Below are positions 62,103 to 64,000 of a stretch of DNA of 64,000 nt, one piece after another. The notes under the pieces are model-generated. The model searched no databases and was not told the DNA's origin. It was given only the letters and a program-made list of their open reading frames with translations. The stretch spans positions 16,071-80,070 of the forward strand of contig RDXX01000024.1 in the NCBI GenBank assembly GCA_004292955.1, given 5' to 3'. A program made the position numbers and the translations under genes. Position 1 is the stretch's first letter; every line of letters starts with the position of its first letter. Source of the DNA: Oscillatoriales cyanobacterium. GTDB lineage: Bacteria > Cyanobacteriota > Cyanobacteriia > Cyanobacteriales > Microcoleaceae.

Positions 62103-62451
62103 GGTTGATTCCTTGTTTGTTTGCGGTTGTTTGCTTAACTGTTGATACTTTCGCAGAAGCGCCAAAGGATTTCTCGCCAGAAACGGGACTTAAACAAGGA
62201 GTTAAGGATGGGTCGAAATATTTTTGTCAAGCCTTTGCTCGGAAAGGGTTTCAGGCGTTATAAAATTTAAAGAGGGCGAGAAAGTTAACTCCGGCTTCTC
62301 CTGAGTCGATCGCAAATTCCGATTAATTCCGGCGTACACCCCATCTCTCGCGAGGTTTTCCCTCGCCAACCGCCGTCTCAAGCGGAGTGCGCGTGCTAAC
62401 AGAGAGCCCGATTTAAAATCTAAAATCTAAAATCTAAAATCTAAAATCCAA
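62103..62451. other. Divergent spacer between the CHAP and NB-ARC genes
   Basis: The left part (62105-62215) is the CHAP-gene leader that is duplicated at 61500-61620. The middle is unique sequence with no gene. Positions 62410-62450 are AATCTAA heptamers that end one base before the NB-ARC start codon. Confidence 0.55.
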
Positions 62452-63774
62452 ATGAATGTACCCAAAGCAAGGCGCGATCGCGGCAGAATACTTACAGACA
62501 AAGGATGGAAGAAAATCTGGGACGCGATTTATCTCAAATTTACCGATCGCCCCAGCTTGCAAACCATCTCTGAACAAACCGATCCTGGACTTAATCGAAA
62601 TTCTCCGTCTTTCGTCTCGACGGATACGGTGTCTAATATATTGAACCGGCGAGCCCCCGCTGACACAGCCAAAATGGAGAGTTTGTTTGCGAGTTTTGGA
62701 CTGCGACTCGAATCTGACGATCGCACTTCCGGGGATATTTCCGGTAATCTCGCGCCCGCGCCCACTCCTCAAACCCGGCAAAATTGCAGCGAATTGCCGG
62801 ATATTTCGGGGTTTTTCGGTCGCCGGGAAGAACTGGGTTTCTTGAAAAACTGGATTTCGGGCGATCGCTGTCGGTTAGTTGCGATCTTCGGGATGGGCGG
62901 AATTGGTAAAACTGCACTTTGCGCGCAATTAGCCAAGCAAATTCAAAACGAGTTTGATTTTGTCATCTGGCGGAGTTTGTCGAATCAGCCGAGTTGTCAA
63001 GATTTGGCGGCTGGCTTAATTCAATTTATCTGCGACTGTCAGGGCAAAAAATTGCCAGAAAACCTCAGTGACGGCATTTCCGTTCTGATTGAATATTTGC
63101 AAGCGCACCGCTGTTTAATCGTGCTTGACGGCGTGGAAACGATCTTAGATACGGGCGGTTTTGCTGGCAAATATCGATCGGGCTACGAAGATTACGAAAG
63201 GCTGTTCAGACAAATAGGAGAATCCAACCATCAAAGCTGTTTATTGCTTACCAGTTCGGAAAAATCTAGAGACATAGCTATGTTGGAAGGTCAAACTCGT
63301 CCCGTTCGATCTTATAAACTCACAGGTTTAGACAATATGGCCGCGCGGGAAATTCTGACAGAAAGAGGCTTAATTCAAGAAAAACAATGGGACGAATTAA
63401 TTGACTGTTATGCCGCTCATCCTTTAGCCCTGAGGATTGTTTCAGCAATGATTTTAGAGTTATTTAATGGTAAAAGTTCAGAGTTTATCAGAGAAAATAC
63501 CGTATTTTTAGGTCAAATTAACCATATTTTATCGCAGCAATTTCAGCGACTTTCGGTATTAGAAAAAGATGTAATCAAGCAGTTGGCTACGGCGGGAGCA
63601 CCAATGGATCTAGCTCAATTGCGCGGCGGACTTTCTGAACCGGTTAAAACATCGAATTTGATGGAAGCGCTGGAATCTCTGGGATGGCGATCGCTAATTG
63701 AGAAAATCACAGTCAGCGGCAATGTCGCTTTCACGTTACAGCCGGTGGTGAGGAAATATGCGATCGAGCGATAG
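62452..63774 (+). CDS. NB-ARC/STAND ATPase without C-terminal repeat domain
   Basis: The 440-residue signal-transduction ATPase has a helical N-terminal adaptor at residues 8-85 (RGRILTDKGWKKIWDAIY; DTVSNILNRRAPADTAKMES; LFASFGLRLESDD), of the type that precedes NB-ARC in many cyanobacterial STAND proteins. NB-ARC follows: GFFGRREELGFLKNWI, Walker A IFGMGGIGKTAL (about 143-154), Walker B CLIVLDGVETIL and HPLALRIVSA (GLPL-like). The winged helix ends at VVRKYAIER and the stop. In related proteins WD40 or TPR repeats follow at this point. Here a TAG ends the gene and no repeat fragments are seen after it. Sensor parts may be encoded elsewhere, or it may be a natural short form. Confidence 0.85.
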   Translation: MNVPKARRDRGRILTDKGWKKIWDAIYLKFTDRPSLQTISEQTDPGLNRNSPSFVSTDTVSNILNRRAPADTAKMESLFASFGLRLESDDRTSGDISGNLAPAPTPQTRQNCSELPDISGFFGRREELGFLKNWISGDRCRLVAIFGMGGIGKTALCAQLAKQIQNEFDFVIWRSLSNQPSCQDLAAGLIQFICDCQGKKLPENLSDGISVLIEYLQAHRCLIVLDGVETILDTGGFAGKYRSGYEDYERLFRQIGESNHQSCLLLTSSEKSRDIAMLEGQTRPVRSYKLTGLDNMAAREILTERGLIQEKQWDELIDCYAAHPLALRIVSAMILELFNGKSSEFIRENTVFLGQINHILSQQFQRLSVLEKDVIKQLATAGAPMDLAQLRGGLSEPVKTSNLMEALESLGWRSLIEKITVSGNVAFTLQPVVRKYAIER

Positions 63775-63869
63775 GTATTAGCTGGTACGATATGCTGCGA
63801 GATCGTAATTTTAGGATTGGGATAGCGATCGCAAATCATTAAGGATTGCTATACACCTTTTGAAAAAAA

Positions 63870-64000
63870 AGCAGGTACGTAGTTGCGCTTAAGCGCTCTT
63901 TCGGCAAATATTAAAATTAATTGAGGTATGAGGTATGTAGTTGCGCTTCAGCGCTCTTCCGGCAAATATTAAAATTAATTGAGGTATGAGGTATGTAGTT
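63870..64000. repeat. Direct repeats carrying the GTAGTTGCGCTTCAGCGCTC hairpin half
   Basis: GTACGTAGTTGCGCTTAAGC, GCTCTTTCGGCAAATATTAA and AATTAATTGAGGTATGAGGT are repeated with a period of about 65 bases. A third copy is cut by the window end. Confidence 0.85.

Overview
The window looks like chromosome of a filamentous cyanobacterium of the Oscillatoria/Microcoleus type. Evidence seen in the sequence: very frequent GCGATCGC (HIP1-type) octamers, many heptanucleotide tandem arrays of the kind called STRR in cyanobacteria, and cyanobacterial families such as DUF3038/DUF4335, a FraC-like septal protein, XisH/XisI, a CYP120-type P450, a chorismate lyase and hormogonium-polysaccharide-type glycosyltransferases. 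The genus is an inference from gene content and repeat style. I found no rRNA, tRNA, CRISPR array, transposase or prophage.

Layout. 0-2 kb: rpsB and tsf (minus). 2.4-6 kb: a Kef-type antiporter with universal-stress domains, a small exported protein and a FraC-like protein. 6-12.3 kb: the DUF3038/DUF4335 pair, two adjacent proteins of unknown function and an OmpA-type protein. 12.8-16.7 kb: an AI-2E-type transporter, a nucleophile-less alpha/beta hydrolase and cysS. 16.8-20.7 kb: an accessory cluster with an orphan Phd-type antitoxin, an Imm30-like protein, an AAA ATPase and an overlapping degenerate-NTPase/TPR protein. 21.3-22.7 kb: a DUF4912 protein. 23.3-28 kb: a complete sugar-type (CUT1) ABC importer. 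28.5-32.8 kb: small exported proteins and a fused OppD-OppF-type ATPase. 33.9-40.2 kb: a 2088-residue sensor kinase with nine PAS and three GAF domains. 40.4-47.3 kb: P450, chorismate lyase, FAD protein, mtnD-xisH-xisI and an M48 protease. 47.6-49.1 kb: DUF4359 and TerD proteins. 49.2-57.4 kb: four glycosyltransferases (minus), split by a plus-strand block carrying RloA/RloB (AbiL-like) and a DUF3455 protein. 57.7-64 kb: glmM, rsmD, small exported proteins, a CHAP protein and an NB-ARC ATPase that lacks the usual C-terminal repeats.

Two themes stand out. First, two compact ATPase-plus-partner modules look like conflict systems: RloA/RloB, of a known type, and the AAA + pseudo-NTPase/TPR pair, which I cannot match to a named system. 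Second, repeats are unusually dense. At least seven heptamer classes, several perfect 23-31 bp-arm hairpins and a composite element of about 160 bp fill the intergenic DNA. They reach start and stop codons, and in three genes (cysS, a GT4 and a GT39) hairpin-type repeats appear to have entered the coding frame.
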